Assembly (NCBI RefSeq): GCF_000725805.1 | Contig: NZ_JOFT01000022.1 | Coordinates: 99,054-163,053 of the forward strand | Reading direction: 5' to 3' | From: Streptomyces xanthophaeus | Lineage (GTDB): Bacteria > Actinomycetota > Actinomycetes > Streptomycetales > Streptomycetaceae | Length of the DNA: 64,000 nucleotides | Shown here: piece by piece, positions 34,622 to 43,209 of the stretch | Layout of the letters: every line of letters starts with the position of its first letter | Position numbering within the stretch: the stretch's first letter is position 1 | Notes under the pieces: model-generated | Databases searched by the model: none | Seen by the model: the letters and a program-made list of their open reading frames with translations, nothing else | Told to the model about the DNA's origin: nothing | Made by a program: the position numbers and the translations under genes

Positions 34622-36141
34622 CAGAATCCCATCCGTCGGTCGGGGAGCCCCTGGCCCAGCGGCAGGGCGCCGGTGGCGAAGCCGGTGTCCTGGGCGCCCC
34701 ACATGCGGCGGACTTCCAGTCCGGAGGCGGCGGCGTCGGCCTGCAGTTCGGCGCAGGCGGTCTCCAGCTCGTCGGGTTCGGTGACGGTCACGGTCAGGAC
34801 GGCCGTCATCCGCATGACGCCCTGTCCGGAGGCGCGGGCGACGTCCTGCTGGCGGGCGATGGCCTCCTCGCGGCGCTCGTCCTCGCTCTCGTCCCGTCCG
34901 GACTTCGCCCGCAGGTGGCGGGCGGAGCTCCGCTTGGCCTTGTCGCGGGCCAGTTCCTGGCGGGCCCGGCGCGGGCCGATGGGCTCGTAGAGCAGGGTCA
35001 TGGCGCGGCGGGCGTTCTGCCGGGGCCGCATGAGGGGCTGCAGGATGGTCGCGTAGACCTCGGCCTGCGGCCAGGTGCGGACCTGGTAGGACACGGACCA
35101 GGCGCCGTCGTGCCGGTAGACGCCCCAGACGGTCTCGGTGGCGGCGGGGCCGGCGAGGTCGGTGTCGACGCCGGGTGCGGTGCCCGTCCAGTCGGGGGCC
35201 TGGGCTGCGGCGTTGCGGGTGGCGAGCATCTGCTGGGCCTCGGGGTCGTACGCGGTGCGCACGGTGGCGGCGACTTTGCGGGGCGGGAGCCATTCGATGA
35301 CCTGGAGGCTGGCGGTGGACAGGGCCTGGCCCATCGCGTGGAGTTCCCGTACGAGGACGGCCGCGGCGCCGACCTGGCCGCCGCCCGCGCCCTTGATGGC
35401 CAGGCGGGCCCGGGCGGCGGAGAGCGTCACCGTCAGGTACGTCTCGCGCGAGGCTGCGGCCGGTCCGGCTCCGTCCATCAGCTCGGTCAGCGCGGTCACC
35501 GCGGCCGCCGGTGCGTCGGCGGTGACGTGCCGGGCGGTCCAGGAGGCCAGGGCTGCGCCGTCGTCGGGCAGGCACCGCTGGTGCACGGCGATCCGGGTGA
35601 CGGGGGAGTCCTCCGTGCAGTAGGACCGCAGGAACTGCGCCCAGGACGCCACGCGTGCGGCCTGCTTGTCGGTGTCGACGAGGGCCAGGCCGGGGAAGGA
35701 GATGCGGGCGATGGCGCTGTAGGTGCCGGCCACCGGGTCGTGCACGACGCCGAGCTGTCCGCCGAGTCCGTCGGGGGCGTCGAGGATCCGCAGGCGGGCC
35801 AGGACACCGGGCAGGTCCATCGGCTGCCGCCCGGTCTTGGCGGAACGGGGCGCGAAGGCCCCGGAGAAGAAGAGGTTGCGTCGGGTAGCCACGGAAATCT
35901 GGTGCCTTACTGCGAGGGAGATCCATTCGTCGGCGCTGAGCCCCGAGACCCGCCCGAAGGCGAGCGCGAGCAGGAGCAGCGCGATCGGCACGCACACGAA
36001 GGCGGCCTGCCAGCCGACGTTGAACGGCAGGAGCGCGAGGAGGGAGGCTGCGGCGACCATGGCGAAGCCGGGTCCGGACAGGCGGCCCATGAAGCCGGTC
36101 GTCTCGGACTGCCAGCCTCCGTAGGAAACGGGCTGGGACAC
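34621..36141 (-). CDS. SCO6880-like type IV secretion protein
   Basis: 506 residues from a GTG with CGGAGGG five bases upstream. Two membrane helices lie within residues 25-65 (VAAASLLALLPFNVGWQAAF and FVCVPIALLLLALAFG), followed by a large soluble region with GTYSAIARISFPGLALVD and LDAPDGLGGQLGVVHDP. This matches proteins annotated SCO6880 in Streptomyces, which combine a VirB3/PrgI-like membrane start with a VirB4 N-terminal-like domain. It is translationally coupled to the VirB4-like ATPase, and the two probably form one complex. Confidence 0.88.
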   Translation of the reverse strand: MSQPVSYGGWQSETTGFMGRLSGPGFAMVAAASLLALLPFNVGWQAAFVCVPIALLLLALAFGRVSGLSADEWISLAVRHQISVATRRNLFFSGAFAPRSAKTGRQPMDLPGVLARLRILDAPDGLGGQLGVVHDPVAGTYSAIARISFPGLALVDTDKQAARVASWAQFLRSYCTEDSPVTRIAVHQRCLPDDGAALASWTARHVTADAPAAAVTALTELMDGAGPAAASRETYLTVTLSAARARLAIKGAGGGQVGAAAVLVRELHAMGQALSTASLQVIEWLPPRKVAATVRTAYDPEAQQMLATRNAAAQAPDWTGTAPGVDTDLAGPAATETVWGVYRHDGAWSVSYQVRTWPQAEVYATILQPLMRPRQNARRAMTLLYEPIGPRRARQELARDKAKRSSARHLRAKSGRDESEDERREEAIARQQDVARASGQGVMRMTAVLTVTVTEPDELETACAELQADAAASGLEVRRMWGAQDTGFATGALPLGQGLPDRRMGF

Positions 36142-36142
36142 G

Positions 36143-37987
36143 TCATCCCTCCGTTCGAGGGGTCGGGGAGGGCCGCGGGCCGGGGTCCGGTGCCTCGGTC
36201 GGTGCTCCGACCGCAGCGGGTGCGGAGGACGAGGACGGCTGCCTGCGGGGCGGGATGACCACGTGCCGGCCGCCGCCTCCGCCCTGGTCGAGACCGGCGT
36301 TGGCCGCTGTGCTGCCCAGCCCGGACTCCAGGGTGTCCTTGCCGACCGCTGCGACCTGCAGGCCGAACGCGGCCATGCCCATCGCCCGGCCGCCGAAGCG
36401 GCCCGCGGCCTTGGCTGAACCGCCGCCGCCGTCGGACGCGGCCGACGGGGCCGTGCCCGTCGTACTGTTCTCGGACTCCAGGGCCTTGGTGTAGCCGGAG
36501 CCGCCGCCGACCGATCCGGCGCCGCTGGGCTCGGGCCGGTAGCCGCCGCTCATGGAGGAGGCGGAGGAGCCCGCAGAGCTCATCCATCCCGAGGCCATGG
36601 CGGCGCCCGAGCCGTTGGTGGTGAACGTCATGAACTTCGCCAGCGCCGGCCAGCAGACCGCACCCGCGAGGAACGTCACGAGCCCGACCAGCATGTTCTG
36701 CACGCCCTTGCCCTCGGACATGGCGAACACGCCGATCGAGAAGCAGGCCACGATCGCGGGCTTCATCAGGATCAGGGCGATGAGGGCGTTGCGGGCCTTG
36801 GGCCACCACTCGGAGGTGGCGTCGGAGAGCTGTCCGGCCAGGGTGATCGGCATGGTCGCGACGATGATCATGATGCCGACCTGCCGCATCAGGATCTCCA
36901 CCCACAGGGCTGCGATGACCAGGATGCACACGATGCCGACGACGATGACGACGCCGACCGCGGCGACGGTAACGGTCTCGCCGGCGATCAGCGCGCCACC
37001 AGCGGTGGCGGCGCCACCGCCCCCGGTGATCAGGCCCCCGAACAGGACCCCGAGCTGCTGCTGCATGGCCGACGTCGCATCTGCGCCGCTGCCGTTGAAG
37101 GTCTTGTCGATGATCCACGTCGACACGGCATCGGACCAGTGGAGGGCCGTCTGCGTCACTCCCCAGTACACGGAGGAGATGACGGCCCACTTCGCCAGGC
37201 CCGTCAGGGCGGTTGCCGCCGGGCCGCCGTTGTGGCTGATCGAAACCTTTCCGAACTGGATCAGGAGCAGGAAGACGGCCAGGACCGCCGAGAGGGAGGT
37301 CATCATCAGCGTGAACTTGTGGATGCCGGTGTCATCCAGCTCGATCGTGGAGTTCTCGTTGAACATCGTCGCGAACTCCTGCAACAACCACACGACCGCC
37401 TTGCCGATGTAGCTCGCGGCCTCCTTCAGGGCGTTGGAGGCGAACTCGGAGAACTTCCCGGCGACCCAGTCCAGGGGCCCCTTGGCGGGAGGCGGGTACT
37501 TCGCCTCCCCCTCCTTCTGGCAAACGGCGAGGGGGCGGTTGTCCTTCTCCACGCAGTCGGTGAGGTACTTGTTGAGCGGTTCGTAGTTCTTCCACTGCTT
37601 GTCGGGGAAGTCCTTGCGCCACCGCTCCAGGCGCCGGATCTCGGCGGTCCTCTTGTCCTCGTCGTTGCACTCGGCCGCGCCAGTGCCGTCCGCTCCCTCG
37701 CAGGGGATGGTCCGCCCGGGGAACGGCGGGTCGTCGGGGCCGGGCAGGTGGCAAATCGCACGGTCGTCGATCTGGTCGACCAGGCAGTACTTGCCCCGCG
37801 GGTCGATGCCGACGCTGAACTGGTCCCAGTCCTTGGGGATGGGGTCGGGCGGGCCGACCGTAGCGTGGTACTTCGGATCATCGGCCGCCACGGCGATCGA
37901 CAGGGCGGCTCCGGTGCCGAGGAAGGACAGCAGGGCGCACAGGACGACGACGGCCCGGATCGCGCGGTGTGGCATGTCAGCTTGCAT
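36143..37987 (-). CDS. VirB6/TrbL-like polytopic membrane protein
   Basis: About 614 residues. A signal-like helix at the start (VVVLCALLSFLGTGAALSIAV) is followed by an extracytoplasmic segment with four Cys and then at least six membrane helices between residues 190 and 440. The tail is Gly/Ser-rich and Pro-rich. The layout matches VirB6/TrbL channel proteins. The start could be the ATG at 37987, which overlaps the upstream gene by 11 bp, or the one at 37975 directly after its stop. It is followed by one base and the SCO6880-like gene. Confidence 0.85.
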   Translation of the reverse strand: MQADMPHRAIRAVVVLCALLSFLGTGAALSIAVAADDPKYHATVGPPDPIPKDWDQFSVGIDPRGKYCLVDQIDDRAICHLPGPDDPPFPGRTIPCEGADGTGAAECNDEDKRTAEIRRLERWRKDFPDKQWKNYEPLNKYLTDCVEKDNRPLAVCQKEGEAKYPPPAKGPLDWVAGKFSEFASNALKEAASYIGKAVVWLLQEFATMFNENSTIELDDTGIHKFTLMMTSLSAVLAVFLLLIQFGKVSISHNGGPAATALTGLAKWAVISSVYWGVTQTALHWSDAVSTWIIDKTFNGSGADATSAMQQQLGVLFGGLITGGGGAATAGGALIAGETVTVAAVGVVIVVGIVCILVIAALWVEILMRQVGIMIIVATMPITLAGQLSDATSEWWPKARNALIALILMKPAIVACFSIGVFAMSEGKGVQNMLVGLVTFLAGAVCWPALAKFMTFTTNGSGAAMASGWMSSAGSSASSMSGGYRPEPSGAGSVGGGSGYTKALESENSTTGTAPSAASDGGGGSAKAAGRFGGRAMGMAAFGLQVAAVGKDTLESGLGSTAANAGLDQGGGGGRHVVIPPRRQPSSSSAPAAVGAPTEAPDPGPRPSPTPRTEG

Positions 37988-38756
37988 GGAGGACCTGCAC
38001 CCAGCCGTCGCTCCAGGCGTAGGGGCTGGTGGGCTCGTAGGCAACGGGGAAGTCTCCGAGCGCGTCGTACTTGTCCGTGAAGCGCCAGGCCCCGTCCTCC
38101 CACTTCACGACGAAGGACACTGTGTCGCCGCGCAGGGGATTCTGGTCGACGCCGCCCTTGGGGCCGGTGGCGTACCGGTCGTAGGACAGCCAGACCTGCA
38201 TGACGTCGCCGACGGGAAGCCCTGGTGCTTTCAGGGTCTTGCCCCGGGCCGCGTGCACGGCAGTCGTGAACTCGATGTCGGCGGGGAGTCCGCCCGACGG
38301 CGCCAGACCGAGCGCCTCACGCAGCTTGCGGATCTCCGACACCTGCTTGTCGGCATAACCCGGCGCGTCCTTGGAGGCGACGGCGGCAAGCTGCTGAGCA
38401 GCCTTCTCGTCGTCGAGCCACGCGTACTCCTCCCAGAAGTACACGACAGCGGAGATCCCCCCGCTGGGAGATCCTGGGAAGCCGATGGCCACACCGTCCT
38501 TGTGCCCGGTGGGCTTGCGGAGGGTGATCTTCTGCCCCCGCTCCGGCGTCATCGGACCGCCCGTGGCCGCGCCACCGGTCGGTTCGGGGGCGCTGGCGGA
38601 GGGACTGGCTCCGGCCGCAGGCTTCCCCTTGGCGTCGTCCCCCATCAGCGTGGCCGCGACGAACCCGCCCGCGACCAGCAGCGCGGCCACGACAACGACG
38701 ATCGCGGCGAGAACGAAGCGCGCCCTGCGGGCCCTGAGCCCGGTCGAGGAGTCCAC
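37977..38756 (-). CDS. Membrane-anchored accessory protein of the secretion module
   Basis: 259 residues from a GTG shortly after the previous stop. The N-terminus carries a membrane anchor (FVLAAIVVVVAALLVAGGF) and a Ser/Pro/Ala linker. The soluble domain ends YAWSDGWVQVLHAS and has the alpha/beta look of NTF2-like VirB8/TcpC proteins, with WLSYDRYATGP and VVKWEDGAWRFTDKY. VirB8/TcpC proteins form the periplasmic or extracellular core of type IV systems. The assignment rests on position, topology and fold appearance. Confidence 0.78.
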   Translation of the reverse strand: MDSSTGLRARRARFVLAAIVVVVAALLVAGGFVAATLMGDDAKGKPAAGASPSASAPEPTGGAATGGPMTPERGQKITLRKPTGHKDGVAIGFPGSPSGGISAVVYFWEEYAWLDDEKAAQQLAAVASKDAPGYADKQVSEIRKLREALGLAPSGGLPADIEFTTAVHAARGKTLKAPGLPVGDVMQVWLSYDRYATGPKGGVDQNPLRGDTVSFVVKWEDGAWRFTDKYDALGDFPVAYEPTSPYAWSDGWVQVLHAS

Positions 38757-38762
38757 GCCGGC

Positions 38763-39104
38763 TCAGCCGTTCGTCATGGTGAAGACGGCCAGGACGAGCG
38801 AGGACGTCAGCCCGATGCCGCCCGCGCCGATGAGGCTCCACAGCACGCCCTGCTTGCCGCGGGCGGCCAGGGCCGCCCGCTCGGTGTTGTGGCCGACCGC
38901 GACCAGGGCCCACCCGGAGAGTCCGCCGAGGACGGCCAGGGCGAGGCCACCGCCGGCGGTCCAGGCCAGGACGGTCTGGACGGGGGTGTTGACCGACGTC
39001 GGCAGCGCCGGATCGAAGTCGGGTACGGGCCCCACGCCATCGGCCAGCGTCACCAGACCGGGGTCGCTCGCGAGGGTGTGCAGGGTCGTCAGGAACTGGC
39101 TCAT
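38763..39104 (-). CDS. Small two-helix membrane protein, possibly VirB2-like
   Basis: 113 residues from an ATG behind GAGGAA. It contains two hydrophobic helices, LAWTAGGGLALAVLGGLSG and WSLIGAGGIGLTSSLVLAV, separated by a short basic loop (NTERAALAARGKQG), as in VirB2/TrbC pilins or the small TraA-like membrane subunits. It has no cleavable signal. Position between the ParA-like and VirB8-like genes supports a structural role in the channel or pilus. Confidence 0.75.
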   Translation of the reverse strand: MSQFLTTLHTLASDPGLVTLADGVGPVPDFDPALPTSVNTPVQTVLAWTAGGGLALAVLGGLSGWALVAVGHNTERAALAARGKQGVLWSLIGAGGIGLTSSLVLAVFTMTNG

Positions 39105-39120
39105 GATCGGTGATTCCTCG

Positions 39121-40017
39121 TCAGACGGCAGCAGGTACTGCGGCGGCAGGGAGCGGGGCGGGCTGCGGAGCATCGGGCAGCGGGTGGCCGAAGGACACGT
39201 GGGCGGCGGCGAGCACGGCGGTGGCCAGCTCCCGGGCCGCCTCCCGGGTTCGCGTACGGATCCGGGCCGGCTGGGCCTGGAGTCCGGTGGCGCGGATGTC
39301 CACGTCGTGGGGCAGGTGAACGACGGCCGCGGCACGGGCGGAGAGCATGGTGGCCGCCGCCCGGACGACGGCAGGCGGGCGACCGTCCGCCGTGGCGGCA
39401 AGGACGACCACGGTGCGCTGCAGCGGCAGCCCTTCGGCGTGCAGCACCATCACGGCCTGTTGCAGGGCCTGCACGCCGTCGGCGGTGGCCTGGGCGCACA
39501 GGACCGGTATCGCGAAGGGCAGGTCGCACCAGGCGCGGGTCAGGCTGGGGTATCCGTAGCACCGAGCCGCGAGGACGTCATGCGCAACGGCGTGGGCGGT
39601 GTCGGCGACCACGGCCTGCCAGCCCCCCGCGGCGGCCAGTTGGTACCAGGCGGCGGGCTCGGACGGCAGGGCCAGCGGGGCGGCATGCCACTCGCGCCCG
39701 TCGGTCATCACGCGCCAGCTGCCCTCAGCGGCCCTGCGGGCTGCGGCGGCAGCGCGGACGGCGCCGCGCGTGAGGGGCTGGCCTTGCGGGAGCCCGGCGA
39801 GACCGGCGGCTTGTGTGCCGCCGCTCCACGCGGGCCAGGGGGAAGCGAGGCGGGGCGCGAGGTCCAGCACGACGGTGTCGGCCGACGGTGCCAGCTCGTC
39901 GGCAAGGAGGTGCGCGACGGTGGAACGCGCGCTGCCTCCGGCCGCAGCCATGACCGGCACGACGAGGCGCGCGGTCTCCGGCAGCCCCAGGAACGGCGGC
40001 TTGCCCTTTTTACCCAT
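39121..40017 (-). CDS. ParA/MinD-like protein with altered P-loop
   Basis: 298 residues from an ATG behind GGGGGAA. The start VVPVMAAAGGSARSTVAHLLA has the outline of a deviant Walker A motif, but the conserved Lys of GKST is replaced by Arg, so ATP hydrolysis is doubtful. Later segments TVVLDLAPRL and WQAVVADTAHAV mirror Walker B and switch regions of ParA/MinD or CpaE proteins. It is the first gene of the secretion operon. Such proteins can position secretion complexes at the cell pole. A degenerate scaffold function is inferred. Confidence 0.78.
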   Translation of the reverse strand: MGKKGKPPFLGLPETARLVVPVMAAAGGSARSTVAHLLADELAPSADTVVLDLAPRLASPWPAWSGGTQAAGLAGLPQGQPLTRGAVRAAAAARRAAEGSWRVMTDGREWHAAPLALPSEPAAWYQLAAAGGWQAVVADTAHAVAHDVLAARCYGYPSLTRAWCDLPFAIPVLCAQATADGVQALQQAVMVLHAEGLPLQRTVVVLAATADGRPPAVVRAAATMLSARAAAVVHLPHDVDIRATGLQAQPARIRTRTREAARELATAVLAAAHVSFGHPLPDAPQPAPLPAAAVPAAV

Positions 40018-40272
40018 GATTCCCCCCAAACGCGCCACACAGAACCGTCGCTAATGTGAACTCCACACGGCCACCGGCTCGAAGGGGCAACGCATCGGCA
40101 CCTTACACCGTGATCATCGGATCGACTGAGGGGTATTCAGCAACCCCTCCCGTAAGCGGAAATGGCATAGTGTCACGATCCGCCACGCGATCTCAGATGG
40201 ATGCACTACCGGCCATCGTGGCCGGATCAGATCTTCGTGGGCGCAAATCATGCGGATGGTCGGGGGGACCGA

Positions 40273-41400
40273 ATGGGGGCGAAGCGGTGGCTGGGGGTTG
40301 CCGGTGCAGGGGTGGTCGCCACCCCGCTGGCGTTCGGGATCGGCATGGTGATGCTCGTCGCCACGCTCGCGGAGGACGGAGGCAAGGGGCGCAGCGTCGG
40401 TACGTGGCCGACGTCCGGGGCGCTGCGGATCGGGGGGCCCGACGGCGTCCCGGCGCAGTACGCGCCGCTGATCCTCGCTGCGGCCGCCGCGTGCGACCAA
40501 GGCCTGCCGCCGGCCATCCTGGCGGCCCAGCTGTGGGCCGAGAGCAACTTCGACCCGACCGCGATCTCCCGGGATTCGGCCGGCAGGCCGATCGCGTACG
40601 GGATATCGCAGTTCATCCCGGACACCTGGGCCACCCAGGGAGTCGACGGTGACGGGGACGGCGACAAGGACGTCATGGACCCGAAGGACGCCATCCCCGC
40701 GCAGGGACGCATGATGTGCGGCCTGCTGAAGACGGCCAAGGCCCATCCCGAGTACAGCGGCTCACCCATCGAGAAGGCCCTGGCCGGATACAACGCGGGG
40801 TGGGGCCGGGTGGAACAGTTCGGCGGCGTCCCGCCCGCGAGTTTCGCCGCGGGGCAGACCTACAACTACGTCAAGGCGATCCTGGCCCGGTCGGTGAAGT
40901 ACACCGCGTCCGTAGGCGGGGGCGGGGGCGGCGGGCCCGTCGAGCTTCCGGACGGCTTCGAGCTGCCGCCCGACACCCCGCCCCAGGTCCGTACCGCCGT
41001 GGCGTGGGCCCTGGCGCAGCAGGGTGGCTGGTACCAGCTCGGCGGCGACTGCACCGACGCCCTCGGCTCGAAGCCGCAGCACTGGTGCGACTGCTCGTCC
41101 CTGATGCAGCAGGCGTACAGGGCGGCCGGCATCACCATCCCGCGGGTGACGTTCGACCAGATCGACCTGCCCATCAAGGTCGGCCTGGACGACCCGAAGC
41201 CGGGCGACCTAGTCTTCAACGCCGGGTCCGACGGCTCTGCCGCCAGCCCGGGGCACGTCGGCATGTACATCGGATCGGGGCTCCTGATCGAGTCCCCGCG
41301 GACCGGGGTCCGCACGCGGATCGTCCCGTACAGCAGCTGGCGCAACTCGACGAACTACATGACCCGGGCAACGGGCATCCGACGGGTGGTGGCCTGGTGA
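40273..41400 (+). CDS. Lytic transglycosylase plus NlpC/P60 peptidoglycan hydrolase
   Basis: 375 residues from an ATG with GGGGGGACC upstream. An N-terminal membrane helix (GVAGAGVVATPLAFGIG) is followed by an SLT domain with catalytic Glu90 (LWAESNFDPTA), GISQFIPDTW and AGYNAGW. A Gly-rich linker leads to an NlpC/P60 domain with Cys274 (DCSSLMQQAY) and His328 (SPGHVGMYIG). It cleaves both glycan and peptide of the cell wall, the VirB1-like function that lets a type IV machine cross the wall. It diverges from the secretion operon across 255 bp of relatively AT-rich DNA that should hold both promoters. Confidence 0.93.
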   Translation: MGAKRWLGVAGAGVVATPLAFGIGMVMLVATLAEDGGKGRSVGTWPTSGALRIGGPDGVPAQYAPLILAAAAACDQGLPPAILAAQLWAESNFDPTAISRDSAGRPIAYGISQFIPDTWATQGVDGDGDGDKDVMDPKDAIPAQGRMMCGLLKTAKAHPEYSGSPIEKALAGYNAGWGRVEQFGGVPPASFAAGQTYNYVKAILARSVKYTASVGGGGGGGPVELPDGFELPPDTPPQVRTAVAWALAQQGGWYQLGGDCTDALGSKPQHWCDCSSLMQQAYRAAGITIPRVTFDQIDLPIKVGLDDPKPGDLVFNAGSDGSAASPGHVGMYIGSGLLIESPRTGVRTRIVPYSSWRNSTNYMTRATGIRRVVAW

Positions 41401-41423
41401 CCAAAACGAACACGGGGGAGCCC

Positions 41424-42023
41424 ATGCAGGACCTGGACGACGACCAGCTGCTCTTCCGCCCCTGGGGCGTGGTCGACCCGGCGTTCTGGGCGGGCACGGA
41501 GACCGACGAACCCCTTCCCGCGGTCGAGGCCCCTGCTGCCGCCGATGCAGCTGCCGCCGCCGTGAGCGGCGAAACCGCGGAGCAGCTGGCTGCCGTCCAG
41601 GCGGCGGCCTCCGTCGACCTCGAGCGCGCGCACATCCTCGCGGAGGAGCTCGACGCGAGGACCACGGCTGCGCACGGCGAAGAACACATCGAGACGGTGC
41701 GGGTCCGGGAAGTCCGGGCCTACCTCGCCCTCCTGACCGGCCACCACGAAACCGCGGTGGCCTGGTACCTCCACGTCGTCCGCCTGCACGCAGCACTCCA
41801 CGGCCCGGACCACGAGGAGACCAACCTCGCGGTGCGGCGGACGTACAGCATGTGGAAGGCCCTGCCGGACCCTGACGCAGCGCGCTTCGCAGAAGGCCTG
41901 ATGGAGACGTTCACCGAGCTGCAGAGCGGCGGGACGGAAGCGATCCTCCGCATGCGCGAACACCTCGAGCAGGTCCAGCGGTCCGGGGACGATCAGCTCG
42001 CAGCAGCGATGCCCGCCCTGTGA
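41424..42023 (+). CDS. TPR-like hypothetical protein (199 aa)
   Basis: The ATG at 41424 has GGGGGAG four bases upstream. A GTG at 41397 that overlaps the preceding stop (GTGA) is also in frame and would add nine residues. The start is acidic (MQDLDDDQLLFRPWGVVDPA) with an Ala-rich linker. The C-terminal 130 residues look like a TPR pair with HGEEHIETVRVREVRAYLALL and TGHHETAVAWYLHVV. It is coupled to the peptidoglycan hydrolase and belongs to the same transfer region. Function unknown. Confidence 0.8.
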   Translation: MQDLDDDQLLFRPWGVVDPAFWAGTETDEPLPAVEAPAAADAAAAAVSGETAEQLAAVQAAASVDLERAHILAEELDARTTAAHGEEHIETVRVREVRAYLALLTGHHETAVAWYLHVVRLHAALHGPDHEETNLAVRRTYSMWKALPDPDAARFAEGLMETFTELQSGGTEAILRMREHLEQVQRSGDDQLAAAMPAL

Positions 42024-42711
42024 ATCTCAGCCACTGAACGACCGCCGGCCCATGGCAATTGCGCTGCCTTGCGGCCAGCACCCAGTCTGGCCTGAGCGGT
42101 GGGCTTACCTCGTTGAGTGCCAGACGCAGCCGTTCGTCGCCTGTCCAGAATCAGGCTTGTCTGACCGCCGCAGGCGGCGAATAGGGCGTACTGGACGGCC
42201 GAAGGGCCGTGGGCTGCTCGCTGTGCGGGCACGTCCGGCTTCTTCGCGCTTTAGGTCATCTGGTGCGCTGTTGCGCGGCCTGGTGGCTGGCCGGCCCAGT
42301 GGCGGAGCCGAGAGCGGGCCTGGGGGCGGCTGTGCCGCGCGCGACCCGCACCAGCGGGTCGCCTTGAAGATGTAAAGAAAGTTTGGACGCATCCTGCTTC
42401 GGCTGTATGCCATACCCGTCGGCTGGGCATACCCCCTCGGAGCCATGGCATCGTGCCTCATCCGACCGCACCCGACCCTCCCCGTCAATCAGAGCCCGAA
42501 CTTGGCCCCGGGGGTCCGTGTTGCCGTCAGAGCGGCTGAGAGCTCCGCCGGGAAGAATATTCCCGGCGGAGCTCTAGCTAGCCGTTCGAGCTGACTACTC
42601 AATCCCACCCAAGCGTCGGGTTTCGATCACACGCAGTGCAAACTCAGTGCGGGCCCTTCTTCACCCGTCGCAGGGTACAGCTTCCGAAGTCGCCCAGCTC
42701 ATAGATTTTCC
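42024..42711. other. Non-coding stretch between transfer module and RHS locus
   Basis: No gene is supported here. The left part is GC-rich with short inverted segments (GACGGCCGAAGGGCCGTGG). From about 42350 the composition becomes AT-richer (AGATGTAAAGAAAGTTTGG). The region contains a strong terminator and marks the boundary between the secretion-type module and the RHS toxin locus. Several short frames lack ribosome-binding sites. Confidence 0.5.
42539..42575 (-). terminator. Strong hairpin terminator
   Basis: A perfect 16-bp stem, AGAGCTCCGCCGGGAA and TTCCCGGCGGAGCTCT, with a 5-nt loop, lies about 140 bp past the stop of the immunity gene. It probably ends the RHS toxin/immunity transcript and also blocks transcription from the left. 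Confidence 0.85.
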
Positions 42712-43209
42712 TCACGCCTTCCCCTTGAATCTACGGGAGATAGTCGAGCGGAAATGTTCAAATCGCACAGAATCCGAATCTGTGAATTCCAAGATATCCA
42801 GAGCTGTCTCACCGTCTCCCGATGCCGCCTCTTTGTAGATCAACCAGATCCCCTCCGCCACCGCAGAGCGGCACTCCATTTCCAGACCCGGAAAGCCCGC
42901 TTCCACTTCGGTTTCATGAGACTCCCCTGTCACCAAGTACCAAAGAATGTTCAGCAAATGAGACCTGGTAAACGGTGGCAAATCTTCGGCCAGGGCGGCG
43001 AGAATTACGGGAGTCGCATACGGCGCCACTTGGAACAGCATGGCGTTTCGCTCCAAATGACCATCGAGCGTATACCCGATGGTTTCCGCTTGAGTGCGCG
43101 CCTCGAGAAGGGCAGTGAACGAAGACGGGATATGGGCGCCCGAATCTCCGCATCCACATCTAAGCGAAGCCCAGTCGTGGCGCTCCAGCTCAACAATATA
43201 CGCCCTCAT
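42712..43209 (-). CDS. Presumed immunity protein of the RHS toxin
   Basis: 165 residues. The ATG at 43209 overlaps the TGA of the toxin gene (ATGA), so the two are translated together. The protein is helical with HEAT-like character (VILAALAEDLPPFTRSHLLNI) and is acidic overall, as expected for an inhibitor of a basic toxin tip. Codons are less GC-biased than in the RHS core, matching the toxin tip. No known immunity family was recognised. The role follows from position and coupling. Confidence 0.8.
   Translation of the reverse strand: MRAYIVELERHDWASLRCGCGDSGAHIPSSFTALLEARTQAETIGYTLDGHLERNAMLFQVAPYATPVILAALAEDLPPFTRSHLLNILWYLVTGESHETEVEAGFPGLEMECRSAVAEGIWLIYKEAASGDGETALDILEFTDSDSVRFEHFRSTISRRFKGKA

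Noticed and set aside
33062..35995. 977-codon frame that includes the VirB4-like gene
   Set aside because: The part before 34621 is a shadow of the SCO6880-like gene. The coupled ATG at 34621 is the real start.
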